Below are positions 20,350 through 31,332 of a stretch of 64,000 nucleotides of DNA, piece by piece. The notes under the pieces were generated by a model. The model had not been told where the DNA came from. It made no database searches and saw only the letters and a list, made by a program, of their open reading frames with translations. The position numbers were made by a program, and so were the translations under genes. Source of the stretch: Acidimicrobiales bacterium. Lineage in GTDB: Bacteria; Actinomycetota; Acidimicrobiia; Acidimicrobiales; Iamiaceae. The stretch lies in contig DASZTW010000005.1 in the NCBI GenBank assembly GCA_035547835.1, positions 62,001 to 126,000 of the forward strand. The letters run 5' to 3'. Position 1 is the first letter of the stretch, and each line of letters opens with the position of its first letter.

Positions 20350-21231
20350 TCAAGGCGTGGGGTCGTCGCGGGCAGCCAGGGCGCCGACCGCCGCGCCCGA
20401 CATGACCCCGGTCGGGGCGTCCTGGCCGGTCCAGATCCGGAAGGCCTGCGCGGCTTGCGCGATCAGCAGACCCAGGCCGTTTGCGACACTGGCGCCGCGG
20501 CTTCGGGCCGCGATGATCCACGGCGTGCTCGCCGGTTCGTAGATCAGGTCGACTGCGAGCTGTCCTGGACCGAGCAACGCCGGGTCCGACGGCATCACCG
20601 GCGGCTCGTCGACGCCGGGGAAGGTGGCCACGTTGGCCATGCCGACCGGCGTCGCGTTGACCACCAGGTCGGCGTCAGCCACGGCTTCGGCCGGCACGAC
20701 GTTCCCCACCGAGCCCGCCAGGCGGGCCGCAGCCGCGGCGCGCCCGGGCGTGCGGTTGACGATCCCGACTTCGGCTGCGCCGGCCGCGGCGAGCGCGTGG
20801 ATCACCGCCCGGGCCGCGCCGCCGGCGCCCAGCACGACGGCGCGGCGGCCATCGGGGTCGAAACCCTCGTCGTTGCGCAAGAAGGCGACGAACCCCGAGC
20901 CGTCGGTGTTGTGGCCGACCGTCCGCCCGTCGCGCAACGACACGCAGTTGACCGCGCCGAGCGCGGCCGCGTCGGGGGTGAGCTCGTCGACCGCGGCCGC
21001 AACCTCCGCCTTCAGCGGCATGGTGACCGACAGGCCGCCGATGCCCAGCACCGCCATGGCGGCGACCGCGTCGGCACCACGGCCTGCAGCCACTTCGAAA
21101 GCGAGGAACACCCAGTCGAGGCCGAGCGCCTCGAACGCGGCGTTGTGCAGCACCGGCGACAGCGAGTGACGGACCGGATCGCCGATCACCGCGGCCAGAC
21201 GGGTCGAGCCGCTCGGCCGGAGGGTACCCAT
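20350..21231 (-). CDS. aroE: Shikimate dehydrogenase
   Basis: Reduces 3-dehydroshikimate with NADPH. Shows GDPVRHSLSPVLHNAAF (shikimate site), SVTMPLKAEV with the catalytic Lys, NTDGSGF with the catalytic Asp, and the Rossmann loop VVLGAGGAARAV followed by VNRT, the NADPH-type motif. 293 residues. ATG at 21231 shares a base with the mltG stop (TGATG). It is the last gene of the rarA-alaS-ruvX-mltG-aroE operon and is 68 bases from pilD. The motif reads SVTMPLK rather than NVTIPFK, a common variant in actinobacteria. Confidence 0.95.
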   Translation of the reverse strand: MGTLRPSGSTRLAAVIGDPVRHSLSPVLHNAAFEALGLDWVFLAFEVAAGRGADAVAAMAVLGIGGLSVTMPLKAEVAAAVDELTPDAAALGAVNCVSLRDGRTVGHNTDGSGFVAFLRNDEGFDPDGRRAVVLGAGGAARAVIHALAAAGAAEVGIVNRTPGRAAAAARLAGSVGNVVPAEAVADADLVVNATPVGMANVATFPGVDEPPVMPSDPALLGPGQLAVDLIYEPASTPWIIAARSRGASVANGLGLLIAQAAQAFRIWTGQDAPTGVMSGAAVGALAARDDPTP

Positions 21232-22238
21232 CAGCACCCGAGCGAGCTGGCCATGCAGGCCTGCACCGCGCGGTTGTAATCGGCGCTCGTGTTGTCGGCG
21301 AAGAACTCGTGCTGGGGACGCCCGAGCGAATCGTCGGCGACCGCACGCACGTAGAACCGCCATGGGCCTGCGGCGGGGTTCATGGCCGCTTCGAGCGCGT
21401 CCTTCCCCGGCGCGCCGATCGGGGTGGGTGGCAGGCCGCGGTGCGTGCGGGTGTTGTACGGCGAGTCGACCTTGAAGTCGGCGTTGGTGAGCGGCGATTG
21501 GCACACCTGCTCGTTGAGCGAGGTGACGCACTTGAGGTACTTCGAAGTCGCGTCGATGCCGAGCGGCTCGTCGGCCGCCAGACGGTTGTAGATCACCCGC
21601 GCGATCTTCGGCGCTTCGTCGGGGTTGCCGGCCTCGGCCTGCACCATCGAGGCGACGGTGATGATCTGGTACGGCGTGAGGTTCAGGCGCTGGGCGGCGG
21701 CGCTGATGCCGAGCTGGGCCGTCTCGTCCTCCATGCCCGAGACCATGTTCTCGAGCACGAGGTCGGCGCTCGCGCCGCGGGGTACCGACCAGGTGGACGG
21801 CAGCAGCAGGCCTTCGAGCGCGCTGCCGTTCTCGGGCAGGCGGGACGCCGGGACACCACCAGGCGGCAGGAGCGTCGACGTGACGCTGCCGTCGGTCAGC
21901 GCGCGACGCATGGCGGTGACCGACAACGACGGCACCATGGAGTGGTACCGATTGATGATGTTGGCGAGGCGAAAGCCGGGAGGGATCGCCACGTCGACCG
22001 GAACCGGCACGGTGGTCGTGGTGGGGTGGCCGCCGAGGGCGTCGCGGACTTTGGTGCGCAGCGGTCCGAGCACCAACACGACCAACGTCGCGACCACCGC
22101 CGCCGCCAACAACACGTTGCGGCCCCGCCGACGGTTGGGCGGCAGCCCCGATCCACCGGGCCGACCCTCGCTGCGGGTATCGACCGCGAGGCGCGACGCG
22201 GGCAGCTCGATCGGCTCGAACGGCGATTGATCGGTCAT
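21231..22238 (-). CDS. mltG: Endolytic murein transglycosylase MltG (YceG)
   Basis: Inner-membrane glycan-strand terminase. A basic cytoplasmic N-terminus of about 40 residues precedes one helix (NVLLAAAVVATLVVLVLGPL). The YceG domain shows LEGLLLPSTWSVPRG, the catalytic Glu in VASMVQAEAGNPDEAPKIA, VIYNRLAADEPLGID and the substrate-binding TRTHRGLPPTPIGAPGK. 335 residues. ATG at 22238 overlaps the ruvX stop (ATGA). The usual EGYLFPDTY motif is altered to EGLLLPSTW. Two extra Cys (NEQVCQS, VQACMASSLGC) may form an extracytoplasmic disulfide. Confidence 0.93.
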   Translation of the reverse strand: MTDQSPFEPIELPASRLAVDTRSEGRPGGSGLPPNRRRGRNVLLAAAVVATLVVLVLGPLRTKVRDALGGHPTTTTVPVPVDVAIPPGFRLANIINRYHSMVPSLSVTAMRRALTDGSVTSTLLPPGGVPASRLPENGSALEGLLLPSTWSVPRGASADLVLENMVSGMEDETAQLGISAAAQRLNLTPYQIITVASMVQAEAGNPDEAPKIARVIYNRLAADEPLGIDATSKYLKCVTSLNEQVCQSPLTNADFKVDSPYNTRTHRGLPPTPIGAPGKDALEAAMNPAAGPWRFYVRAVADDSLGRPQHEFFADNTSADYNRAVQACMASSLGC

Positions 22239-22689
22239 GTGCGTTGGGTGCCCTCGTCGAGCGGTGGGACCACGGTGCCGGCGGCCACCCCGTCGAGCCA
22301 CGCCTGCAGCAAGACGGCTGCGGCCACAGCGTCGACTTTGCCGCGGCGTGCACGGCTGTCGAGGCCTTGGTGCTGGAGCGACCGGTTGGCGGTCACCGAC
22401 GTGAGCCGCTCATCGTAGAGGGCCACCGGCAAGCCGGTCGCGCGCCCGAGCTCGTCGGCCTCGGAGCGGGCGGCCTCGGCCGCCACCCCCACCTGTCCTC
22501 CCATGGTCACCGGCAGACCGACGACGAGCAGGTCGGCCTCCCACTCCTCGGCCAGCGCGGCGACCTCCCGCCGGTACGCCGCTGCGTCGCGGGTGCGGGC
22601 GACCACGGTGAGCGGTGTCGCGACGCCGGTCGTGGTGTCACCGAGCGCCACCCCGACCCGCTTGGTGCCGGGGTCGACACCCAGCGCCC

Positions 22690-22693
<4 letters not shown>
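22235..22693 (-). CDS. ruvX: Holliday junction resolvase-like RuvX/YqgF
   Basis: RNase H-fold nuclease involved in 16S rRNA 5' end processing and possibly junction resolution. Begins MRALGVDPGTKRVGVALGD with the first catalytic Asp, continues to LLVVGLPVTMGGQVG, where most members read LPxNMDGxxG, and has the YDERLTSVTA and KVDAVAAAVLLQAWLD segments carrying the remaining acidic residues. GTG at 22693 overlaps the alaS stop (GTGA). 152 residues, normal length. The alaS-ruvX-mltG-aroE order is that of mycobacteria. Confidence 0.95.
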
Positions 22694-25299
<2,606 letters not shown>

Positions 25300-25311
25300 G
25301 GCGCGCGAAGC

Positions 25312-25632
25312 CTACCGGGCGGCTTGGCGGGCCTGAATCGAGTTGGGTTCGGCACCCGGGCGGCCCGAGGCCCGCCCGGTGGTGTCGATCACGGTCGTGT
25401 GACCTGGGCGGTTGTCGCGAAGCTCCTGCTCTCGCTCACGCATCGCGGCGCGCCCCTCGCGCACCGCGTCGGCCACCCGCTCGGCCGCCGCGCGCGCCCG
25501 ATCCCGAGCGGCTTGTTGCACGTGCTCCGGCGCAAGCCGGCCGACGGCCTCCCGCACCCGCCGACGGGCGTACACGGCACCGCCGAGTCCCGCCGCAGCT
25601 CCGGTGGCGAACCAGGTGACGCGCTTGAACAC
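25312..25632 (-). CDS. Small membrane protein between DUF948 gene and alaS
   Basis: 106 residues, not recognised. A short N-terminal helix (VTWFATGAAAGLGGAVYA) is followed by a long Arg/Glu/Ala-rich helix (residues 20-85) likely to be coiled coil, and a polar tail. GTG at 25632 has GAGGAAG about 7 bases upstream and begins 4 bases after the DUF948 gene. Similar small proteins sit between the DUF948 gene and alaS in other actinobacteria, so it is probably real and partner to the DUF948 protein at the membrane. No catalytic motif is seen. Confidence 0.7.
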   Translation of the reverse strand: MFKRVTWFATGAAAGLGGAVYARRRVREAVGRLAPEHVQQAARDRARAAAERVADAVREGRAAMREREQELRDNRPGHTTVIDTTGRASGRPGAEPNSIQARQAAR

Positions 25633-25636
25633 CGCC

Positions 25637-26134
25637 TCACTTCCTCTTCGGTCGACGGGTGGTGCGGGCCGTGCCCGTGCTGCGGGGGCCGCCACGGGCG
25701 TCACGCCGCGCCGCCGCGCTGTGGCGGGCAGCCGGCAGCGACGTGACGCCGGGCGGCGGTTCGGTGCCGCGCAACCGCTTGGCAGCCCGGCTCGTGCCCG
25801 ATGCCAGGGCCATGGTCTTGATGACGGGGTTCGACACAGCCCGGTAGGCAAGCCGAGAGGCCGCGTCGACCGTGCCGGTGATCGACTCGGCCGACGACAG
25901 CACGGCGTCGAGCCGGTCGACTTGCGCATCGGCCCCCGCCACCGTGTCGCCAAGTGCGGCCACGAGCTCCTCGGCATGGCGGTCGAGCCGCTCCGCCGCG
26001 GCGCGCAACCGGCGAGCGGCCCGCAGCAACGACCCGATGGCCCACACCAGCACCGCAACCGCCACGGCCGTGCCCACGCACACCAGCACGGTGGCGAGGT
26101 CGGTGGCGCTCATCTGGGCGACGAGCGCCGTCAT
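25637..26134 (-). CDS. DUF948-like membrane protein
   Basis: 165 residues. One N-terminal membrane helix (ATVLVCVGTAVAVAVLVWAIGSLL) is followed by about 70 residues of heptad-like helix (LRAAAERLDRHAEELVAALGDTVAGADAQVDRLDAVL) and a basic Pro/Arg-rich tail, the layout of DUF948 proteins. Function is unknown for the family; a structural role at the membrane is inferred. ATG at 26134 overlaps the rarA stop (ATGA), and the next gene starts 4 bases after this one. The lysine/arginine tail (RRPKRK) could contact nucleic acid or lipid head groups. Confidence 0.78.
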   Translation of the reverse strand: MTALVAQMSATDLATVLVCVGTAVAVAVLVWAIGSLLRAARRLRAAAERLDRHAEELVAALGDTVAGADAQVDRLDAVLSSAESITGTVDAASRLAYRAVSNPVIKTMALASGTSRAAKRLRGTEPPPGVTSLPAARHSAAARRDARGGPRSTGTARTTRRPKRK

Positions 26135-27609
26135 GCGCGCGGCCTTTCGGAATCGTCTCGCCACCGTTGCAGCTCGGCCATGCGCCGCCCGATCTCCTCT
26201 TCGTCGCCGTGGGGGGACGGCCGGTAGAACGTGCGTCCGGCCACTTCTGGCGGCCGGTAGCTCTGGTCGACCCATCCCCGCGGGTCGTCGTGAGGATACT
26301 CGTAGCCCTCACCGTGACCCAGGGACGCCGCGCCACGGTAGTGGGCGTCGCGCAGATGGGCCGGGACCCCGCTCGCCCGCTGCTCGCGCACCGCCGCCTG
26401 CGCCGCGCCGAGCGCGACCGTGGAACGGTTCGACTTCGGCGCGGTGGCCAGGTACACGGTGGCGTGGGCCAAGTTGAGCTGGGCTTCGGGGAGGCCGACG
26501 AACTCGACGGCGCGGGCCGCGGCGTCGGCCACCACCAGCCCCTGCGAGTCGGCCAGGCCGACATCTTCCGACGCGAGGATCACCAGGCGACGGGCGATGA
26601 AGCGGGCGTCCTCCCCCGCCTCGAGCATGGTTGCGAGCCACCACAGCGCTGCGTCGGGATCGGACCCGCGGATCGACTTGATGAAGGCGGACACCACGTC
26701 GTAGTGCTCGTCGCGCCCGTACCGGAGGGCTTTGGTCCCGAGGGCCGCCTCGGCCTCCACCAGACCGATCACGGCAGGCCGGCCATCGGGAGCTCGAGCC
26801 GGCGAAGCCGAGCCGGCGGCCTCCCGACCGGAAGGCGCGCGCTCGCCGGCCGCGTCGTCCGCGGCGCGCCGGGCGGCCGCGCTCCGGGCCAACGTCGCCG
26901 CCACCTCGAGCGCGGTGAGCACTTGACGACCGTCGCCGCCGACCCGAGCCACCAGGTGGTCACGCGCGGCCGCGTCGATGGCCACGCGTTCGGCCTGGAC
27001 GCCCCGGTCAATCAGCCGACCGACCGCGTCGGCGTCGAGCTCGTGCAAGCGGAACAACGTCGAGCGGCTGAGCAGCGGAGGGTTGACCTCGAAGTACGGG
27101 TTCTCGGTCGTGGCACCGATCAGCACCAGCAGGCCCGACTCCACCACCGGCAACAGCGCGTCCTGCTGCGCCTTGTTGAACCGGTGGACCTCGTCGAGGA
27201 ACAAAATCGTCCCCTGCTCGTGCTCGCCGAGCCGTTGGTGGGCCTGCGCGATGACCGCTCGCACGTCGCCCACCGTGGCGTTCACGGCCGAGAGCTGCTC
27301 GAACGCCTTGGCCGTGGTGCGCGCGATCAGGCGGGCGAGGCTCGTCTTGCCGGTGCCAGGCGGCCCCCACAGCACCACGGAGCTGAGTCGGTCGGCGTCG
27401 ATCAGCGTGCGCAAGGGTGCACCTGGGGCGAGCAGGTGGTCCTGGCCGACGATGTCGTCGAGCGTCACGGGCCGGAGTCGTTCAGCCAGCGGTGCCCGCG
27501 TCGCCAATCGGTCCTCGGCGGCAGCTGCGAACAGGTCGCCGCCAGCACCGCCGCCAGCACCGCCGCCCGCGCCGCCGACAACGCCGCCCCGCGGGGCCCG
27601 TGGTGCCAT
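26131..27609 (-). CDS. rarA: Replication-associated recombination protein A (RarA/MgsA)
   Basis: AAA+ clamp-loader-like ATPase acting at stalled forks. After a 25-residue Gly/Ala-rich N-terminus come LRPVTLDDIVGQDHLL, Walker A WGPPGTGKTS, Walker B ILFLDEVHRFN, sensor 1 GATTENPYFEVN and the C-terminal tetramerisation region (LRDAHYRGAASLGHGEGYEYPHD region). An insertion rich in Ala/Arg/Gly of about 40 residues sits around residue 245. ATG at 27609 is preferred to the GTG one codon upstream because TAGCCT lies 6 bases before it. It heads an operon running to aroE. Confidence 0.95.
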   Translation of the reverse strand: MAPRAPRGGVVGGAGGGAGGGAGGDLFAAAAEDRLATRAPLAERLRPVTLDDIVGQDHLLAPGAPLRTLIDADRLSSVVLWGPPGTGKTSLARLIARTTAKAFEQLSAVNATVGDVRAVIAQAHQRLGEHEQGTILFLDEVHRFNKAQQDALLPVVESGLLVLIGATTENPYFEVNPPLLSRSTLFRLHELDADAVGRLIDRGVQAERVAIDAAARDHLVARVGGDGRQVLTALEVAATLARSAAARRAADDAAGERAPSGREAAGSASPARAPDGRPAVIGLVEAEAALGTKALRYGRDEHYDVVSAFIKSIRGSDPDAALWWLATMLEAGEDARFIARRLVILASEDVGLADSQGLVVADAAARAVEFVGLPEAQLNLAHATVYLATAPKSNRSTVALGAAQAAVREQRASGVPAHLRDAHYRGAASLGHGEGYEYPHDDPRGWVDQSYRPPEVAGRTFYRPSPHGDEEEIGRRMAELQRWRDDSERPRA

Positions 27610-27615
27610 CACCCG

Positions 27616-27621
27616 AGGCTA
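27616..27621 (-). promoter_or_regulatory. -10 hexamer TAGCCT, leaderless start of rarA
   Basis: TAGCCT on the minus strand ends 6 bases before the rarA ATG at 27609 and lies 20 bases from the 47-bp repeat copy at 27641-27687. Confidence 0.5.
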
Positions 27622-27640
27622 CGCGCCCCACTCCCCCACC

Positions 27641-27687
27641 TGCTGTGAGCACCCAGCCACCCACCAGGTGGCCAAGTGCTCACAGCA
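27641..27687 (+). repeat. 47-bp palindromic element, copy 1 (solitary)
   Basis: Arms TGCTGTGAGCAC and GTGCTCACAGCA (12 bp, perfect) enclose an inner stem GCCACC...GGTGGC. The asymmetric core CCACCCACCANGTGGC sets the orientation, here the same as copies 5 and 6. It sits between rarA and an uncharacterised membrane-protein gene, both on the minus strand. Confidence 0.9.
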
Positions 27688-27700
27688 CGACGGAGGGGGG

Positions 27701-28243
27701 TCAGGCAGTGTGGTGGCGCGGGACGCGGAGGCGGCGCGACGAATCGCCCGAGGTGGAGCGAGCGCCGGTGCAGTACAGCTCTGCCGGGTCCGCGCCGAAC
27801 GACGAGCGCCAGGCGGCGTCACGCCACAGCTGCACGCCATAGGTCTCCTCGGCACGGCGGACCACGAACGCGTAGGCGAGTACACCCGCGAGCACGGCGG
27901 GCATCACGACACCGAACGCCACGGTGGCCGTGGCGAGCAGCAAGGCGCTGACGCATACGATCACCCGCGCAGATCCCGGCGATTGGCGCTCGAACGCACC
28001 GGGCGGGAGCGGTCGGTGCCGGGCGGCCGCCTGGCTCAGTCGCTGCCAGCATCCGCCGCCGACCACGATGCCGACTGCCCCGACGATGACCACATCGCGC
28101 ATCGGACGCCCGACCGACCCCCATCGTCCGAGCACGCTGAGCTCGATCACCCACAGCAACGACGCACCGAGGGCGACCTCCACGAACCATCTCGCCCGCT
28201 GGCGCTCGGGCACCACCCGCATCGGTCGATCGGTCCCAGCCAT
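27701..28243 (-). CDS. Uncharacterised membrane protein
   Basis: 180 residues, not recognised. Hydrophobic segments near residues 19-39, 50-66 and a long one at 93-128 suggest four membrane helices, with a basic N-terminus (RPMRVVPERQRARW) and a polar, Arg/Ser-rich C-terminus of about 45 residues. ATG at 28243 is supported by TAGCGT 7 bases upstream. The gene stands alone; downstream lies the solitary 47-bp palindrome and then the rarA operon. No conserved Cys, His or acidic cluster suggests catalysis. Confidence 0.7.
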   Translation of the reverse strand: MAGTDRPMRVVPERQRARWFVEVALGASLLWVIELSVLGRWGSVGRPMRDVVIVGAVGIVVGGGCWQRLSQAAARHRPLPPGAFERQSPGSARVIVCVSALLLATATVAFGVVMPAVLAGVLAYAFVVRRAEETYGVQLWRDAAWRSSFGADPAELYCTGARSTSGDSSRRLRVPRHHTA

Positions 28244-28250
28244 GTGCCTG

Positions 28251-28256
28251 ACGCTA
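28251..28256 (-). promoter_or_regulatory. -10 hexamer TAGCGT, leaderless start at 28243
   Basis: TAGCGT ends 7 bases before the ATG of the uncharacterised membrane protein, with no Shine-Dalgarno sequence between. Confidence 0.5.
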
Positions 28257-28473
28257 CCCCGCCGGCCAGCTCCCGGTACCGGCACCCGCGTGCGGCCCCC
28301 GACCCCGCCCGGGGCCGCACGCCCCTCGCCCCCGGCGCCGGGACAGCGACGCACCCGCCGCGCCGCCATCGCCCAGCGGCTCCGCCCGCGCCCGCCCCCC
28401 GCCCGGGGCTGCGCGCCCCGCGCCCGAGCGGCCCGTGGCCCAGGCCGACCCGTCGGCGTGCTCGAATGGGTGC
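28257..28473. other. Extremely GC-rich spacer between divergent genes
   Basis: About 215 bases, near 85% G+C, with repeated CCCCGCCCGGGGC blocks and an inverted repeat GTGCGGCCCC...GGGGCCGCAC near 28290-28320. It divides the minus-strand membrane-protein gene from the plus-strand Dabb gene. Promoter boxes are visible only at the left edge. Confidence 0.45.
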
Positions 28474-28776
28474 GTGACCGTTCGACATGTCGTGCTGCTT
28501 CGATTCCACCCCGACGCGACCGACCAGCAGCTCACCCACCTCCGGTCCGGGCTCGACGAGTTGCCGGGCATCGTCGGCACGACGCGTGCGTACCATCACG
28601 GCCCCGATCTGTCCCTCGCCGACGGCAACCACCAGTACGCGATCGTCGCCGACTTCGCCGATCTCGCGGGCTACGAGGCCTACCGCGATCACGCATGGCA
28701 CCAGCAGCTCATCGCCGAGCGCCTCCGACCCATCCTCGCCAACCGCACCGCGGTCCAGTACGAGTTCGAGGACTGA
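28474..28776 (+). CDS. Dabb (stress-responsive A/B barrel) domain protein
   Basis: A single 100-residue dimeric alpha/beta-barrel domain. VRHVVLLRFHPDAT, GPDLSLADGNHQYAIVADF and YEAYRDHAWHQQLIAERLRPIL match the Dabb pattern, including the conserved His in RDH. Functions in the family range from unknown to polyketide cyclisation. GTG at 28474 is chosen by homology; an upstream ATG at 28435 would add unlike residues. TCGAAT, 6 bases upstream, is a weak -10 candidate. It is followed after 3 bases by an SDR gene, so the two probably share a transcript. Confidence 0.8.
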   Translation: MTVRHVVLLRFHPDATDQQLTHLRSGLDELPGIVGTTRAYHHGPDLSLADGNHQYAIVADFADLAGYEAYRDHAWHQQLIAERLRPILANRTAVQYEFED

Positions 28777-28779
28777 CCC

Positions 28780-29535
28780 GTGGACCTCGGGATCGCTGGC
28801 CGGCGAGCGGCCGTGGCCGCCGGCTCTGCCGGGCTCGGGCTCGCCTCGGCCCGGGCGCTCGCCGCGGAAGGGGTCACTGTTGCGATCTGCGGGCGGGACC
28901 GCCGACGGGTCGAGGACGCGGCCACGAGCATGCCGGGCGCCATCGCGCTCGTAGCCGACGTCGGCACCCCGGCCGGGGCCACCGCGTTCGTCACCGCCGC
29001 GACCGAGGCACTCGGCGGGCTCGACATCCTCGTCCCGAACGCGGGTGGGCCACCGGCCGGAACGTTCGAGTCGACCGACCTCGAGGCCTACGAGCCCGCG
29101 CTGGCGTTGAACCTGCTGTCGACCGTCGCGATGTGCAAGGCCGCGGTCCCGGCAATGGTCGGCCAGGGCTGGGGTCGGGTGGTGGCGATCACGTCGGTGA
29201 CCGTGCGCCAACCGTCGCCGACGTTGATCTTGTCGAACACGGCTCGGGCGGGCGCCACCGCGTTCTTGAAGACGCTCGCCGGTGAGGTCGCCGGGGGCGG
29301 GGTGACGGTGAACTCGGTGCAGCCGGGCCTCCACGGCACCGACCGCATGGTGTCGTTGTACGGGTCGATCGAAGCGGCCGAGGAAGCTGCTGCCAGTCGA
29401 TCGATCGGCAGCGGCACGATCGGGCGTCCCGAGGACTTCGGCCGAGTGGTGGCGTTCTTGTGCTCCGACACCGCCCGTTTCATCACTGGCGCGGCGATAC
29501 CGGTCGACGGCGGCGAGTACCGCGGCCTCCAGTAG
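28780..29535 (+). CDS. SDR-family protein lacking the YxxxK catalytic pair
   Basis: Rossmann-fold protein of 251 residues. Nucleotide site AAGSAGLGLASARALAAEG, ADVGTP, and VPNAGGPPAG (NAG motif) are present, and VNSVQPG and FLCSDTARFITGAAIPVDGG are typical SDR C-terminal segments. Where the active-site YxxxK belongs, the protein reads SNTAR (S152, R156), so the usual acid-base Tyr and Lys are missing. Several FabG-like proteins with LSNxxRAG in this place are known, so it is a subfamily trait rather than an error. Activity as a dehydrogenase is doubtful. GTG start, coupled to the Dabb gene; convergent with aspS. Confidence 0.85.
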   Translation: MDLGIAGRRAAVAAGSAGLGLASARALAAEGVTVAICGRDRRRVEDAATSMPGAIALVADVGTPAGATAFVTAATEALGGLDILVPNAGGPPAGTFESTDLEAYEPALALNLLSTVAMCKAAVPAMVGQGWGRVVAITSVTVRQPSPTLILSNTARAGATAFLKTLAGEVAGGGVTVNSVQPGLHGTDRMVSLYGSIEAAEEAAASRSIGSGTIGRPEDFGRVVAFLCSDTARFITGAAIPVDGGEYRGLQ

Positions 29536-29541
29536 CGGCGG

Positions 29542-31332
29542 TCAGGCCTTCTTCGGCAACAACCGCAGACCGAGCTCGGTGAGCTGCGCGGCGTCGATCG
29601 GCCCCGGGGCCCCGGTGAGCGGGTCGGCGCCCGACTGGGTCTTCGGGTAGGCGATGACTTCGCGGATGTTCTCCTCGCCGACCAACAACGCCGTGAGCCG
29701 GTCGATGCCGAACGCGAAGCCGGCGTGCGGTGGTGGCCCGTAGCGGAACGCGTCGAGGAGGAACCCGAACTTCAGCTGCGCCTCGTCCTCGCCGATGCCC
29801 AACAGCTCGAAGATCCGCTGTTGGATGTCGGGCCGGTGGATCCGGACGCTGCCCGAACCGAGCTCCCAGCCGTTCAACACGAGGTCGTACGCCTGCGAGC
29901 GGATCGACAGGAGGTCGGACGGGTCACTCGACGCAAGCTGTGACAGGTCGTCGGCGTGGGGCATCGTGAACGGGTGGTGCGCCGGTAGGGGTCGGCCGTC
30001 GTCGCCGAGCCCTTCGAACAGCGGGAAGTCGACCACCCACAAGAAGTGGAACCCGGCTGCGTTGACCGGCGGCCGGCCGAGCTCGAGCCGCAACAGGCCG
30101 AGCACGTGACGAACCACGGTGCGCTCGTCGGCCACCAGCAACAACAAGTCGCCCACTTCCGCGTCGAGCGCCGACCGCAAGGCCTGCTGCTCGTCGTCGG
30201 AGAGGAACTTGGCCACCGGCGAGCTCAGCGCGCCGTCTTCGACGCGGAACCACGCCAGGCCCTTGGCGCCCCACTGCTTGGCGCGGTCGGTCAGGTCATC
30301 GAGCCGCTTGCGCCCGAGCTCGGCGCCGCCCGGCAGCCGGATGCCCTTCACACACGGGGTGCGGAACGCGTTGAACCCCGTGGCCGCGAACACTTCGGTG
30401 AGCTCGACCAGCTCGAGGCCGAACCGCACGTCGGGCTTGTCGGACCCGTAGCGCTCCATGGCCTCGTGCCACGTCATCGACGGGATGCTCGCCGGTCGCT
30501 CCCCCGTGACCGCTTCGGTCGCGTCGGCGACCGCCTCGCTGGTGAACGCCAACACTTCCTCTTGGCCGACGAAGCTGGCTTCGAGGTCGAGCTGCATGAA
30601 CTCGAACTGCCGGTCGGCGCGGAGATCCTCGTCGCGCAGGCAACGGGCGATCTGGTAGTAGCGGTCGATCCCACCCACCATCGCGAGCTGCTTGAACAGC
30701 TGCGGACTCTGGGGAAGGGCGTAGAAGTCACCCGGGCTCTGGCGCGACGGCACCACGAAGTCGCGGGCGCCTTCGGGAGTCGACGCGATCAACATCGGCG
30801 TCTCGATCTCGACGAAGCCCTGACGTTCCATCGCCGAGCGCAGCGCGCTGTTGATCTTCGCCCGCGCGAGCAAGTTGTGCTGCATGCGGCCGCGCCGCAA
30901 GTCGAGGTAGCGGTGACGCAGCCGCAGGGTCTCGTCGATCTCGCGGCGGTCGTCGAGGGGGAACGGCGGCGGCTCGGCCACCGACAGGATCTCGACCTCG
31001 CAGTCGTGCAGCTCGACCTCGCCGGTGGCCAGGTTGGGGTTGACGGTGCCGTCGGGTCGCGCCTGGACCGTGCCGGTCACGCGCACCACGTACTCGGCGC
31101 GCACGTCGTGCGATCCGTCGACCACGCACTGGACCAGACCGGTGCGGTCGCGCAGGTCGACGAACGCCAAGTGCTCGCCGTGCTCGCGCCGCCGTGCCAC
31201 CCAACCGCACAGGTGGACGGTGCGACCGATGTCGGCCGGGCGCACGTCGCCGCACCAGGCGTCGCGCCGACCCGCCGGCGCACCGGTGAAGCTGAGCTCG
31301 GGTCGCTGCTCGGGCGCTGGGCCGTCGGTCAT
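29542..31332 (-). CDS. aspS: Aspartyl-tRNA(Asp/Asn) synthetase
   Basis: Class II synthetase of 596 residues with an N-terminal OB-fold (VHLCGWVARRREHGEHLAFVDLRD), motif 2 (CLRDEDLRADRQFEF), the bacterial GAD insertion and motif 3 (GFAFGIDRLTALL). The residue after RRRE is His, the state associated with non-discriminating AspRS, which would also charge tRNA-Asn for GatCAB. That reading rests on a single position and on actinobacteria usually lacking AsnRS. ATG at 31332 overlaps the hisS stop (ATGA). No GatCAB gene is in the window. Confidence 0.96.
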   Translation of the reverse strand: MTDGPAPEQRPELSFTGAPAGRRDAWCGDVRPADIGRTVHLCGWVARRREHGEHLAFVDLRDRTGLVQCVVDGSHDVRAEYVVRVTGTVQARPDGTVNPNLATGEVELHDCEVEILSVAEPPPFPLDDRREIDETLRLRHRYLDLRRGRMQHNLLARAKINSALRSAMERQGFVEIETPMLIASTPEGARDFVVPSRQSPGDFYALPQSPQLFKQLAMVGGIDRYYQIARCLRDEDLRADRQFEFMQLDLEASFVGQEEVLAFTSEAVADATEAVTGERPASIPSMTWHEAMERYGSDKPDVRFGLELVELTEVFAATGFNAFRTPCVKGIRLPGGAELGRKRLDDLTDRAKQWGAKGLAWFRVEDGALSSPVAKFLSDDEQQALRSALDAEVGDLLLLVADERTVVRHVLGLLRLELGRPPVNAAGFHFLWVVDFPLFEGLGDDGRPLPAHHPFTMPHADDLSQLASSDPSDLLSIRSQAYDLVLNGWELGSGSVRIHRPDIQQRIFELLGIGEDEAQLKFGFLLDAFRYGPPPHAGFAFGIDRLTALLVGEENIREVIAYPKTQSGADPLTGAPGPIDAAQLTELGLRLLPKKA

